A stretch of DNA of 64,000 nt from Gorsachius magnificus (Eukaryota; Chordata; Aves; Pelecaniformes; Ardeidae). A program made the translations under genes and the position numbers. A model generated the notes under the pieces. The model saw nothing but the letters and a program-made list of their open reading frames with translations. It had not been told where the DNA came from and ran no database searches. The DNA lies in assembly GCA_034008185.1 (NCBI GenBank), contig CM067082.1:10772984-10836983 (forward strand), written 5' to 3'. This document shows, piece after piece, positions 36,787-48,125 of the stretch. The number at the start of each line of letters is the position of its first letter. The stretch's first letter is position 1.

Positions 36787-36899
36787 TTTTTCAGCTGCGT
36801 AGAAGTAAACTACTGGGGATTTTTTAATGGTTCTCTGACCATCAATTCCTCGAATCACAGGAGAATTTCCTCTTTCAACTGAAAATTTAAGTTTTGGCA
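36787..36899 (-). CDS. candidate minus-strand internal exon, unrecognised
   Basis: Read on the minus strand, a long pyrimidine tract (eight T then CCCCCTTACC) ends in ATGTAG at 36900-36901. The exon runs for 113 nt to a strong donor (GAAAAA then GTAAGT). It is two bases plus 37 open codons ending on a codon boundary, with stretches such as KFSVERGNSPVIRGIDG and KKSPVVYFYAAEK and a purine-N-pyrimidine codon pattern. The frame stays open well beyond both splice sites (77 codons in all), so openness alone is not proof. It is on the opposite strand from most other candidates, so it and they are unlikely to belong to one gene. I do not recognise the peptide. Confidence 0.25.
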
Positions 36900-37693
36900 C
36901 TACATGTCGGTAAGGGGGAAAAAAAAGTCCATATTTTAGTGAGGGATAAAATTCCCAAACAATTTTGTTTGCCATGGAGTTATATGTGAATTCCAGTATT
37001 TATAGGTTTTCCTATTTTCATAGGACACTGGATGTGTTGCTTTCTGCTCTCTTTTTCATAGCTGCCTTACTATGAAGAGTAGCCTGTCAGAAGCTCTGCA
37101 GGGATTATTTTGACTGCTCAGTTTGCGTGCTCCCTTACATCTGTCAACAGAATTCTTGATAAGCTACCCATAAGCCTTTTGACACTTAGTTATCTTTATG
37201 CGTCTTTATGATTTTTTTTAACTCATTTTGCATACTTTGCTTCTCAGATATGTCTTAACCTGTTGATGGGCCATTGTTGCTAGCAGTCTGTTGTGATCTG
37301 TGTTGGGGAGGATGCATCACCTCAAATCCCTGTTGCTGTCTCTGTTGTGCTGTGTTTCGGGCTAAGCAAACTCAAGCACAGGCAAAGATGATGTGTGTAA
37401 CGTGATTTTAAATGTGGTTCATATCTCTACAGCAGTTTTGGGTATACAGGCTAGGTGGAGTTACTCCTAAACGTACTTCAGACAAAGCTTTTGAGATGAA
37501 ATAACCTGCATATTAAGTGGTGAAATCTGCATTTTCTGGGCTTTGAAGATGCTGGGTAAGTTACCAACCACAGAGGAAATGAAGCAGCATCTCAGGCCAC
37601 CCCAGATGGTCACCTCGGTAGTATCCTTGGGAGGCGTGTGTCCGACCGGAGCAAGGCAGAGAATTGAGGTGTGGGTTATTGGGTCGGCCATCG
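36900..37693. other. non-coding, no supported gene
   Basis: AT-rich sequence up to the CR1 insertion, with no feature I can support. Confidence 0.5.
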
Positions 37694-39152
37694 ATGGTTC
37701 CTACAGAATTTAAGGATAACAGGGGAGGTCCCAGATGACTGGAGGTTGGCAAATGTGACGCCTATCTTCAAGAAGGGCTGGAAGGAAGATCCGGGGAACT
37801 ACAGAGCAGTCAGCCTGACCTCGGTACCGGGGAAGATTATGGAGAGGTTCATCCTGAGTGTGCTCACCAGGCACATGGAGGACAATCAGGGGATCAGGCC
37901 CAGTCAGCATGGGTTCATGAAAGGCAGGTCTTGCCTAACCAACCTGATTTCCTTCTATGACCAGGTGACCCGCCTGGTAGATGAGGGAAAGGCTGTGGAT
38001 GTTGTCTACCTGGACTTCAGCAAAGCCTTCGACACAGTCTCCCATAGCATTCTCCTGGAGAAGCTGGCAGTTCATGGCCTAGATGGATGTACTCTTCGCT
38101 GGGTTAAAAACTGGCTGGATGGCCGAGCCCAGAGAGTCGTGGTGAATGGAGCTAAATCCAGTTGGTGGCCAGTGACAAGCGGTGTCCCCCAGGGCTCAGT
38201 TCTAGGGCCGGTCTTGTTTAATATCTTTATCAATGACCTGGATGAGGGGATTGAGTGTGCCCTCAGTAAATTTGCAGATGACACCAAACTGGGTGGTAGT
38301 GTTGATCTGCTGGAGGGGAGGAGGGCTCTGCAGAGGGACCTGGACAGGCTGGATCCATGGGCCGAGGCCAATTCTGTGAGGTTCAACAAGGCCAAGTGCT
38401 GGGTCCTGCACTTTGGTCACACCAACCCCATGCAGCGCTACAGGCTTGGGGAAGAGTGGCTGGAAAGCTGCCTGGTGGAAAAAGACCTGGGGGTACTGAT
38501 TGACAGCCGGCTGAATATGAGCCAGCAGTGTGCCCAGGTGGCCAAGAAGGCCAATGGCATCCTGGCCTGTATCAGGAATAGTGTGGCCAGCAGGAGCAGG
38601 GAAGTGATCGTGCCCCTGTACTCGGTGCTGGTGAGGCCGCACCTCGACTCCTGTGTTCAGTTTTGGGCCCCTCACTACAAGAAAGATGTTGCCTTGCTGG
38701 AACAGGTCCAGAGGAGAGCAACCAAGCTGGTGAGGGGTCTGGAGCACAAGTCATACGAGGAGCGGCTGAGGGACCTGTGGTTGTTTAGTCTGGAGAAGAG
38801 GAGGCTGAGGGGAGACCTGATCGCCCTCTACAGCTACCTGACAGGAGGGGGTAGTGAGGTGGGGGTCGGCCTCTTCTCCCTGGTAACAGATGATAGGACG
38901 AGGGGGAATGGCTTGAAGCTGCACCAGGGCAGGTTTAGGCTAGACATTAGGAAAAGCTTCTTCACCGAGAGGGTTGTCAGGCTCTGGCATGGGCTGCCCA
39001 GGGAGGTGGTCGAGTCCCCATCCCTGGAGGTCTTTAAAAGAAGGATAGATGAGGTGCTTAGGGACATGGTTTAGTGATGGGATGGCAGTGCTAGGTTAAC
39101 GGTTGGACTCGATGATCTTAAAGGTCTTTTCCAACCGAGGTGATTCTGTGAA
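37694..39152 (+). mobile_element. CR1 LINE, 5'-truncated, with long open reverse-transcriptase frame
   Basis: A 467-codon open frame (37671-39074, its first few codons outside the element) covers the reverse transcriptase of CR1 ORF2 from just before the palm to the normal C-terminus. Visible motifs are [13 protein letters not shown] (about residues 113-125), [14 protein letters not shown] (147-160), [11 protein letters not shown] (170-180) and the catalytic FADD box (201-204, 38271-38282). The TAG at 39072-39074 is followed by a short 3' UTR with the CR1 sequence GATGATCTTAAAGGTC and a closing GATTCTGTGA near 39152. The element is 5'-truncated, as most CR1 copies are, losing the endonuclease and everything upstream. 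An unbroken frame of this length implies a younger insertion than the copy at 23.2-24.8 kb. It cannot move by itself, and the ATG at 37671 is not a native start. Confidence 0.95.
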
Positions 39153-41647
39153 ATGCTCTGACCTGTTACCCTCTGCATCTCAGCCCCGAGTCATCCCTAC
39201 CACCTGCTGGTGAAGACTTACAGCCAGCTCCGATGCAGCGCTTACCTGGGCTGTGGTGGCAAAGGCTGGAAGACTCAGATCACTTTAAGCCCCTACCTAG
39301 GCACTGCTATATCTGGCAATAACTAGTTTTGCCAGCATTTCAGCAAATTGTCTTGCATGCCGTATGCTGAATCTCTCAGTAAAACCTTTTAACCCCTGTG
39401 TTACTGGCTTTACCATTCTCTTCTGAGAATGTAGCCATTAATAAATTTCTTGGAGATGTTCTTCCTTGTAGCTCAAATGAGTGCAAAACTTGGAGGCTTG
39501 GGAAGCAATGGCTGTGATTCTGCCTGTTGAAACATGTACACCAGGGAAAAACACTGTGAGATTCACAGAAGACTCTTTGCATCTTTATGGTTAATAGTTT
39601 TGAGCATGAATTTTGTGTGGAGAACAAGATCTAATCAGGTGCTGTACTTCAGAGTTTAATTCCACCTTCCCCTTAAGTGACAAAACTAATGAAGTAAGGG
39701 ATGGTCCCTTAAAAGAATAGGTGAAATCTCCCTAATTTACCAGGAACAAGTAGGTTTATTGTCTGCTTCCTTCTTTTGAACTCCTCATTCTACAAAGCTA
39801 TGCCAATGAAGTGTGTGGAGTGCAAGCAAGGATATCTCCTGAGAATGAGCTTACTCTTTTGTTATTCATTTGCTGTTCTCATTAGCCTGTCAAAGAAACA
39901 GTGCTAATTTACTCCACAAAGGCCTATTGAAGTAAAGAAAATTAATTTTTTTGAACAACTATTGACTGAAAACTAAGATGGCAGCTACTTAGTTTTTCTC
40001 AGAGGTGTTACTTATACCGTAGGCTACAGTTTGAAGATCCGTTATTTAAAAAGGAAAAAAAAAATAGGAAAAAGAGCTCTCTTGACAGGTTTTATCAAAT
40101 GAACCAGATTAATTTAGATCACGGGTAAGGAATTAGCTAGGTCATGTAGAAGGAATTGTTTCCTTGAACGCTGGAGACCTCTTGCAAAGGCAGAGTGTTT
40201 GCCCAGCGCTGGCAGATTCCATGGTTCCTCCGTGCGTGGATGTAGGTACAGTCCGCTGTGCCTACTGCTGTTCTGCCACGTTGACTGATCCCATCCAGAA
40301 TTCCGACTGCTGGCACCTTTGCCTCTCTGTCTCACCTGAAGGCCAGTCTGTGGGAATGGGTTGTCAGGGAGGAACTGCAGGATGGGAGATGCTGGGAAGC
40401 CAGGAGAGGGATCGACACAGAGCAGTCTGGGACTGGAGGGGCAGAAGAGTCTCCGTGCGGGTGTGGATACCGCTTTTAGTAAAACAAAACCCTGCATGCT
40501 ACTTTAGGCAGTTACGGGGAAGTTTAAACACTTGAATTTGGCAACGAGTGATGATATGCGAGTTGGTCCAGTGGAAGTGTAACACAAGTTTTCTGTTTAA
40601 TGAAACGATCAGTCATGTTTGGAAAAAATCCATTTTCTGGTACTGAATAGGAAGCTTTTCGTACTGTAGGGCAGCAGGGTAGAAGGAAGTATGTTTGTTG
40701 AGTGTGTTGAAGGAAATTGCACATGCTGCAATTGCATAAATGGTCACTCAGCCAGGAGAACTTTCAAATCCTGTTACCAGGCTGTAGTCAGTGACAGTGG
40801 CGCTCTGCGCAGCAACTTAACAAGCAGCGTGTGAGTATAAAAGCTTACGGCTTCCATTCAGAAAATTTTAACAGAGTTGTTAACTTTATGTAGTTGCTTG
40901 TCGAGAGGACCATGAACGAAAGGGACTGAAATAGGGTAGTGGAACAATTGTTAAAGCAAAGCCTATGCTTTAACAAAGTGAATAAGGAGCCTTGGATGTT
41001 TTTTAGGGTCCCCTTTCTGCAAGAGACAGAAGTAGTGCTTCATACAGCCACGCTGGGGGGAGGAAATTAATTTGCCAGGCACATGCATGTCTTAGATGCT
41101 GCCTGACACAAATTGGCAAAAGTTATTGTTGATTAACATTATTCTTTTTAGTTATACTTTTGAACTCTCTGTTGCCACTGTTTGCTTCAGTGTAGTTGCA
41201 GATAGGATCCCTTGATTTTATTTGTCAATTAAAGTTTGCATAGTAACTCAGAGTCCTTGCCTTCTCCTCTTCTTGTAGCTGTACTGTTCAGATTGCAAGG
41301 TTTTCTTTTGCAGAGAGGGGAGGAGGGAATGGGTGGTATCTTTTGATGTTAGTTTTCACTGTGACTAAAATCATCCCCCAGCCTCTATACCGCATAGCTC
41401 TTCCCTCCCCTCTACCCTTCTTCCCAAGCTGGGACAAATCAGTAATGGTATGGCCTTTGTGATTAGAAATTTCACTGCAAAGCAGCATATTTTTTTGTTA
41501 AATGCTTGTTAATCAGGATTATCTGATGTTAAAGGAACTGCTGATAGCTGATTAAATACAAATTAATGCTGAGTATTTCATGCCTCTTCAGCTGCATCTG
41601 CAAAGGTCATTAATATGACAGGGATTTTAGATTTCTAAAACAAGTTT

Positions 41648-42280
41648 ATGGTAAAAACAGATGCATCGCAGAATGCGGTTGACTTTGCTGTAGAAGCAGA
41701 AAGAGAATTGCTGTGTGAAATGGGAAGATCACTCTTTAAAAGAAACCCGGAGATGTCACATGTTGACAGGGTGGATTCTGGTACCAGGAAAAATACCTGA
41801 AGTAGTAGCAACAGTGGTTTTACTGGAGACAAGTTAGAGTGATGACACTCAAGTATTTAAACTAGCAGAAATCCCTGAAACAGAAGCAGCCTGCAAAACC
41901 CCAGATGGAAAAGGCTTATGGACCTTTCACCACAACAGAAGGGTGCCAGTTTTGGCCAGTTCATCATCCAGTTACTGTACTAAAAAAGGTAGACTGTTTG
42001 CGGTATAAACCTGCTCCAAATGAACTTAAAGACCCTTAGAATGCCTGCAATACATCAGTGCCACATTTCTGTAGGAAATGCTGTTCTGTCTGACTATACA
42101 AATACTAATTTTCTAAACCAGAAACTCCGTTTTGAAGCAAGAAATCCTAGTAATCCTAGAGTTAAATTCAGAAAGGTTAAAAACTGCCATTGGCAGAATT
42201 TGTCTTTAACTGATGAAAACTGTAGCAATGAAGCATTTTTCCCTGAGCGCAATATATATGACACTGTAAATAAAACTTGA
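41648..42280 (+). pseudogene. possible decayed coding segment, unrecognised
   Basis: Consecutive protein-like open stretches occur on the plus strand in changing frames. They are 50 codons from the ATG at 41648 to TGA at 41798; a second frame from 41790 to TAA at 42006 with one internal TAG at 41835; and an 86-codon frame at 42020-42280 ending shortly after FFPERNIYDTV. The first has a strong purine-N-pyrimidine pattern (for example DFAVEAERELLCEMG). This layout would fit an old coding exon or retrocopy broken by frameshifts and stops. However, more than one frame reads plausibly between 41880 and 42020, which is what chance open frames also look like. No splice sites, poly(A) tail or family match support it. 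Confidence 0.2.
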
Positions 42281-42312
42281 ACAGAGATCTACTTTTTTCT
42301 GCTGCAGCTATG

Positions 42313-42408
42313 TGTAACTTGGCTCAGTGATGCGGCGATGTAATGCTCTATCTTTTTTTTGTGTGTGCTGTAACTTAACTCAGTAATGCTGAGATGCAGT
42401 GCTCTATT
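42313..42408. repeat. imperfect tandem duplication, period 56 bp
   Basis: A segment of about 40 bases at 42313-42352 (TGTAACTTGGCTCAGTGATG onward) is repeated at 42369-42408 with scattered substitutions, giving a 56-base period. Each copy ends in GCTCTAT. It looks like an old local duplication. Confidence 0.7.
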
Positions 42409-44410
42409 TCTGGTGCTTGTGATCATGGATAGCTAATTGCCTTACTGACTCAGAGAAGAGTTTGTAAGGATGCTTCTCCATTTGCTTGTAATCTCACTTC
42501 CATAAAATCACAAGTGTTTTTGAAATTGGCAGGTTTTATTTGCATTCCTAAAGAATTATGTAGGTTCCTTGGCACTGCAGGATTAACTTTGATTTACCCC
42601 TGGCACTGGCTTATGTAACTGAAATACTGTGTTTTGTTTATGTTTAATGGGATTCTTCTGTTTGTTCAGATTCTGAAGACGAGCTTCTGCATCGATAATC
42701 TGAGGAAGGGAGTTCTCTGTTAAGACTGCAAGAAGATACTACCAACTGGTAAACACTTCCTTAGGTGTCTTTGCTTGTGGAATGTTTCCTTGTTTTCCGT
42801 AATATTTTAGGCCAAGGATTACAAAGCATTTTGATCTATTGTAAGCAAGGAGTAGTTAACGCAGTATTTTTTTTTAATTAGCTGTAGCTTACCAGACAAA
42901 AGGCTCAGAAGCAGTGGATAACATGGATATTTAAATTGGAACACAAAGTGATTAAATTACTGCTCTCACAATAGGAGAAGAGAGACAAGCCTTTTTTCTG
43001 TAGTGGGACATTAGACATTGTCTATTTGCCCTTTCCACTGAGACTAAAACAATGTGTCTGTACCTCTTGCTATATAAAGACTTTGAAGTGTGATAGTGCA
43101 AGCACTAAAACTTCAAATCTGATGTGTCAGAGCCTGGAGAGAAAGAAGAAAGGAATCTTTAAAGAAATCTAGTTTAGAAGTTGGACATGGCTAAGCATGC
43201 AAATTTGTGTGTCCAGGTGCTTTGGAAGATGCCATTAATGTGCTTTGAATTATTCTGTGGGTGTTTTGAGGTATAATTTTCACTGAAAATAATATATGAT
43301 AATAAAATTACAGATGTATCATGATTCACAGGCATTTAAAGTCCATTTGTAGGTTGCCGGTAGGTTCAGGATGGTAAAAGCACCACCAGTGAAGAGCTAT
43401 GACCACTCAATAGCAGTTTAGCAGCAGCTAAATTAGGAGATTGAGCTACACTATTACAAGGCAATCACAGGCAAACATGAGAATTTAGGACATCTGACTG
43501 TGTCCTGACATAGCTAAATCATATGCATGTTGATACTAGGTACCAGATTTACAGCTCACTTCTCCAGTGCTTGATGCTGTAAATGAAGTAGCAGTCTTTG
43601 GTATGGGGGAAGACATCCACAAAGTTGTAAACTAAATAGGCATTCAGTTTTCCTCCTGTGATTATACCTTACTGTATACCTTCGATAAAGCTTGAATCCT
43701 CCCCTTCTGTTTACTACTACCATTTGAGCTACAGAGCAAAGTAAACTTGTGCCAGGAGAGGGTTCTTAGCCCAGAACAGGGTGATGCAGCTGGGTCCAAG
43801 AATAGACATGGAAAGAAGCAGCATCCTAGCCAGTTGGGAAGCATTAAGCTTTTATGAGCCAAATATTTACAGATGCTTTATTAATCTTCACGTGCCAGTT
43901 AATTTGTCTAAATTTTATTAGCAATTGAGGATGACTTTATGAAGTTGTGTTGTGTAGCTGTTGTGTAGCTGTTGCTAATAACTGCAGTTCACAGAGAGTA
44001 TTAAACTACTTGTTCTGTTAGTCTGTCAAACGTAGGTTAATGATAGGAAAGCTTTGAAGGCTCGTACTGGTCAATAATGTGCATCTCGGAAATGACATAA
44101 TGAAAACAATGTTTGACTTTATGTGGTCTTTTTTATATAAAGATGACTTACATAGTACAGGTATTTGTGAGCAGTACTTTCAAGAGCTGTGTTGCCTGGC
44201 TTTGTATAATAGCAGGTCCTGACACTAAAATGTGTGTGAGGCTCCTTCCTAAACACCCAGTTTGAAAATGCATGTCCCTCAGTTTAGAGGACTGGTGTGT
44301 AGTATGTCACAATTTGAGGTGTATTACAAATACACAATTTCAGCACTGTAGTACCAAGACAAGTTTTGAACCACGTTGTAATTATCTGATAGTAGTTTTT
44401 TAGGTTAACC

Positions 44411-44845
44411 ATAGAATCATAGAATCGCTTTGGCTGGAAAAGACCTTTAAGATCATCGAGTCCAACCTTTAACCTAACCCTGCCATCCCACCACTAAACC
44501 ATGTCCCTAAGCACCTCATCTGTCCTTCTTTTAAAGACCTCCAGGGATGAGGACTCGACCACCTCCCTGGGCAGCCCATTCCAGAGCCTGACAACCCTCT
44601 CGGTGAAGAAGTTTTTCCTAATGTCTAGCCTAAACCTGCCCTGGTGCAGCTTCAAGCCATTCCCCCTCGTCCTATCATCTGTTACCAGGGAGAAGAGGCC
44701 GACCCCCACCTTGCTACCCCCTCCTGTCAGGCAGCTGTAGAGGGCGATCAGGTCTCCCCTCAGCCTCCTCTTCTCCAGACTAAACAACCCCAGTTCCCTC
44801 AGCCGCTCCTTGTATGACTTGTGTTCCAGACCCCTCACCAGCTTT
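44411..44845 (-). mobile_element. CR1 LINE 3' end, minus strand
   Basis: A 5'-truncated CR1 in reverse orientation. Its 3' end lies at the left, beginning with two ATAGAATC octamers (44411-44427) and the conserved GATCATCGAGTCCAACC. The minus frame encodes the C-terminal part of the reverse-transcriptase protein (stretches [11 protein letters not shown] and [17 protein letters not shown]) down to the stop at 44494-44496. The encoded tail is almost the same as that of the copy at 37.69-39.15 kb, so both probably belong to one subfamily. The sequence diverges from CR1 at about 44845, the truncation point. It is a dead fragment. Confidence 0.93.
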
Positions 44846-46415
44846 GGTGAGCTCCTTTGGATTATTCTGATTTTATGTGATGTGAGTAAATAATGCATGC
44901 CTGTTACTAAATTTGAGTGCATAGCTTGCCCTGTACAGAAAATTGAAAAGCTGATTAGCCTAGCAGTGAGGGGTCCTCTGTCCATCTCCCTGCTTTGGCT
45001 TTTCTTCCCACCCCATCACCCCCCCCCATCTCTCTCCAAGAGAAGTGTGGCCTCCAACAGGATGGCCATGCTGAGTGAAACTGGGTAATTCTAGAAAGTA
45101 GCTCTTTGTCTGCAACTGTGGTAAAGGATTTGTATTAATGCAGCGTTTCCTTCAGGACCAAGCAGTGCTTTTTTAGCTCAGGAGTGGTGCTGCACAACCT
45201 TGATTTCACTGTTTCCAGCATTAGCTTTGGTCTGGGAAGACATCAGCTGAGAGCCTACTGAGCTCTACCACATTTTAGACCTGACCCAGGTCTCGGCTCA
45301 GGCCCCCAGTTCTGGGAATGTGTGTCTCTTGGGGCAGAGTGTGTCTGGATCTTGCATGACTGGTGCCGAGATAAAAATATTAAGCCAGCTGAACCTTGGT
45401 GTGGTGCAGACTAGCCCAAATGGTTGCATAAGGAATGCGTGCCTATTTTATCCAAGTGGTATTTCCTTTGGTTATGATGTTTCAGCTGTCCATTATTGCA
45501 GACACTGGAGGACATAGAACATTTTAGTGTTTGCCCTATTTTGCTTGTATTAGCTTTTCTTTTTCATTACATTAACTTACTTGTATGGGATTATTTTTCC
45601 AGAGTACCAGTCATTCAGAAAAGATCTTGATAATTATCTCCTGCTTTTGCATATAATCTCTGATAATTATTCATTCTTATTTTATAGCTTTATCTCTCAT
45701 ATGCAGCTTGAACTTGTCTGCATGCTTGAAGGTTTAAAAATCTTTCCAGGCAACTTAGAATTGCTCCCCTGTAATGCTGATGGGGAGATGTTTTGAGCAA
45801 ACTGATTAACGTGTTGTGGAGTCCCTGTTCCAGCACTGATATTGCAGTGTTTGTGGATTAACAGGTTTTGCATTTTTAATATGCTAATTTTAATAAACAT
45901 AAAAACACCTTCAGTATTTTGTTTGCAAAGTGGAAGCAAATGCGTACCTGTCATTTTCTTATTAATTTTGAGAACACTTTGTTGTGGCCTGTATAGCTCT
46001 TAAAAGAGTAGCATTTGTCTGGCTGACACATCTTTAGAAGTTCTGCTTCCTTGTGGGGAGAATCTTTAAAATGTCTTGAGTAACTATTTTAGTCTTTTAG
46101 TGCAAATGCCTTAATACGTGCTATATTTAAAAAGATCAGGAAAGTTTGTTTCTAGTTGTCCCCATACCTGTGTGCCTACAAAAAGCTAAAAATGAAGGTC
46201 GTCATTCCAAAGAGATACTGTACTGAGTAAGGCCGTATTGCATGTTACAGACTTCTGTACGGCTTTGACTGTCCGGGAAGTTTTATATGAAAGTCAAATG
46301 TGCTGCAAGAAATATAAAACTACATTCTGTTTGTTTTGCTCAATGCTAAATGTTTCCTCTCTTAAATGAGGAAACAGGTGTTAAAAAACGTGCAGCTTTT
46401 AATGTGTGCTTTCAG
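44846..46415. other. non-coding, no supported gene
   Basis: AT-rich sequence with only short chance frames and a C run near 45019-45027. Confidence 0.5.
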
Positions 46416-46534
46416 AAGGATTTTCTTCATTTGGGGAAACCTATGTAACCAACGTAGAAAGCAGTGAAGTTACAAATGCTTCTGAGCGACTTGAAAAGCT
46501 TTTGCTGCAAAGCCTGCCAGATACCAACAGTAGG
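46416..46534 (+). CDS. candidate internal exon, unrecognised
   Basis: The acceptor (GTGTGCTTTCAG) and donor (AGTAGG then GTAATG) frame a 119-nt segment: two bases completing a codon plus 39 open codons, ending on a codon boundary. Peptide stretches are SSFGETYVTNVESSEVTN and ERLEKLLLQSLPDTNSR, the second looking like an amphipathic helix. Codons follow a purine-N-pyrimidine pattern and include two CpGs in CpG-poor DNA. It has no ATG, so it would be missed by start-based searches. The peptide is not one I recognise. The minus strand is also open here, which weakens the case. If real it would be an internal exon of a plus-strand gene. The preceding exon would have to end with one base over, which the candidate at 32188-32297 does not. 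Confidence 0.33.
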
Positions 46535-47887
46535 GTAATGTGGGAATGAACCATCAGCAGTAAAAGAATCATCTGTCATGGTGAGGCTATATGCTGTAAA
46601 TATATGAAGAAAAATGAATGTCTTTGACAACTGAAACCACTTACTTCCCACTTGTGCCGCAAGTTAAAACCAATCTCCTTTGGTAGCATTGCTCTAAATA
46701 TATTGCTGTAGGTTTGCCTATAAATTCTGTTTGCAATTCAGCAAAGCTTCTTGAGTTGGTTTGTCATCCATGTGAAAGTGGGTTTGTTGAAATGGTTCTT
46801 GGAGGTTAAGTACTTTTTGTGGTTATGACACTCTAAAATATTTTGGTAGAAATTCCAATCGTTTTACTGATGTTCTATCAGCATGCATTTGTTTTGTATT
46901 AATGTTGGTATTGAAGGCAAGAAAGAGGGATAGCTGACAGTTTTCCAGGCCAAACTGAGCTGTCTCCTATTTATTTGCTGTATTTTTATCTTGGGGCTTG
47001 TTTAACGTGACTGGTTGTGATAGCATGGGAACAGATTGAGGGGCTAAAAGCTTTTGTGTGATTCTGTGTCTTTTAAAGTCTAACAGTACATATTAGCAAT
47101 TAATGTAAATAATCTGCCTGCGCTGGTGCAATGTAATGTGGTATGCTTACTCTCGCAGTGGACATGAAGTTACTTAAAACCTTCAATGAAGATGCTAGTA
47201 AATCTGCAAATGATCAGTGACAGGGTTTTTTACTGTAATCGAGCAGAATTCAGTGTAGAGCTCTTTGAAAATATCCTTCCTTTACAAGCAGTAGTCCTAC
47301 TGCAACAGTTAGTAGAGTAAGTTTAAAAAGAAATGACTTTTGAATCAGGTTTAATGGCTTATTTAATAAACTGTGTTCTGCTTGAGACTTTAGCAATGCT
47401 GATTTGTTTATGAAGGTAAAGCTGCTATTTTTCTCCACCTGTAAATAATTGCTCAGGACAGCATGAACTGTTTAATTCCGTTTGTCTAATGAGCCTTGAA
47501 ATCAAAGACATTAACTTAAAGGTTGTTTTGAGTTTTTGAAATGTCACTTTTAAACAGACCAGCAAAATATGTAAACTTTTCTCATCAGAAAAACGTTTGA
47601 CCTGAAAAGCTGTGCTTGTTGGGACAGGTGACTGGACTTCTGTATTATGTTTTATCCTGTCTGTTCTATTAGGTTAATGTCAGATGTTGCTCATTTCACT
47701 TCCTGACAGAAGGACTCTTAAATGCTTGTTAAAGGAAACTTCTAGTTTTTGTGTGGTGGGGTTTTTTTTGTTTGCTTTTTTGTTTTTTAAACTTTGTAGG
47801 GACTTGGACTATCAACATGTAGTCCTGCAGATCTGGTTAGTATTCCATTTACTGCTTGACCACATAACCGCAGTTTTATTATTTAGT
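46535..47887. other. non-coding, no supported gene
   Basis: AT-rich sequence, with no recognisable element. Confidence 0.5.
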
Positions 47888-48125
47888 CATAGAATATCTC
47901 AAGTTGGAAAGGACCCATCAGGATCATTGTGTCCAACTCCCTGCGGCTCGCAGGACTACCTAAATCTAAACCGTATGACTAAGAGCGTTGTCCACATGCT
48001 CCCTGAACTCTGACAGGCTTGGTGCTATGACCGCTTCCCTGGGAGCCTGTTCCAGTGAGCAACCACCCTGTCAGCGAAGAACCTTCTCTTAATGTCCAAC
48101 CTGAACTTCCCCTGATGCAGCTTGC
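47888..48125 (-). mobile_element. CR1 LINE 3' end, minus strand, short and diverged
   Basis: About 240 bp beginning with the reversed CR1 3' signature (ATAGAATATCTCAAGTTGG, then TCATTGTGTCCAACTCC). It continues through the reversed 3' UTR and the end of ORF2 (AACCTTCTCTTAATGTCCA and CTGAACTTCCCCTGATGCA). It is more diverged than the 44.4-kb copy, with a different subfamily signature. Severely 5'-truncated and inactive. Confidence 0.88.

Larger units (their letters stand above)
39153..44410. other. non-coding, no firmly supported gene
   Basis: AT-rich sequence between two CR1 copies. It includes a GC-richer patch at 40160-40535 with overlapping 123- and 127-codon frames on opposite strands, a protein-like patch at 41648-42280 and a short tandem duplication, the last two listed separately. 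No other feature is recognised. Confidence 0.45.

Noticed and set aside
38202..38747. 181-codon minus-strand frame
   Set aside because: Antisense shadow of the CR1 reverse-transcriptase frame.
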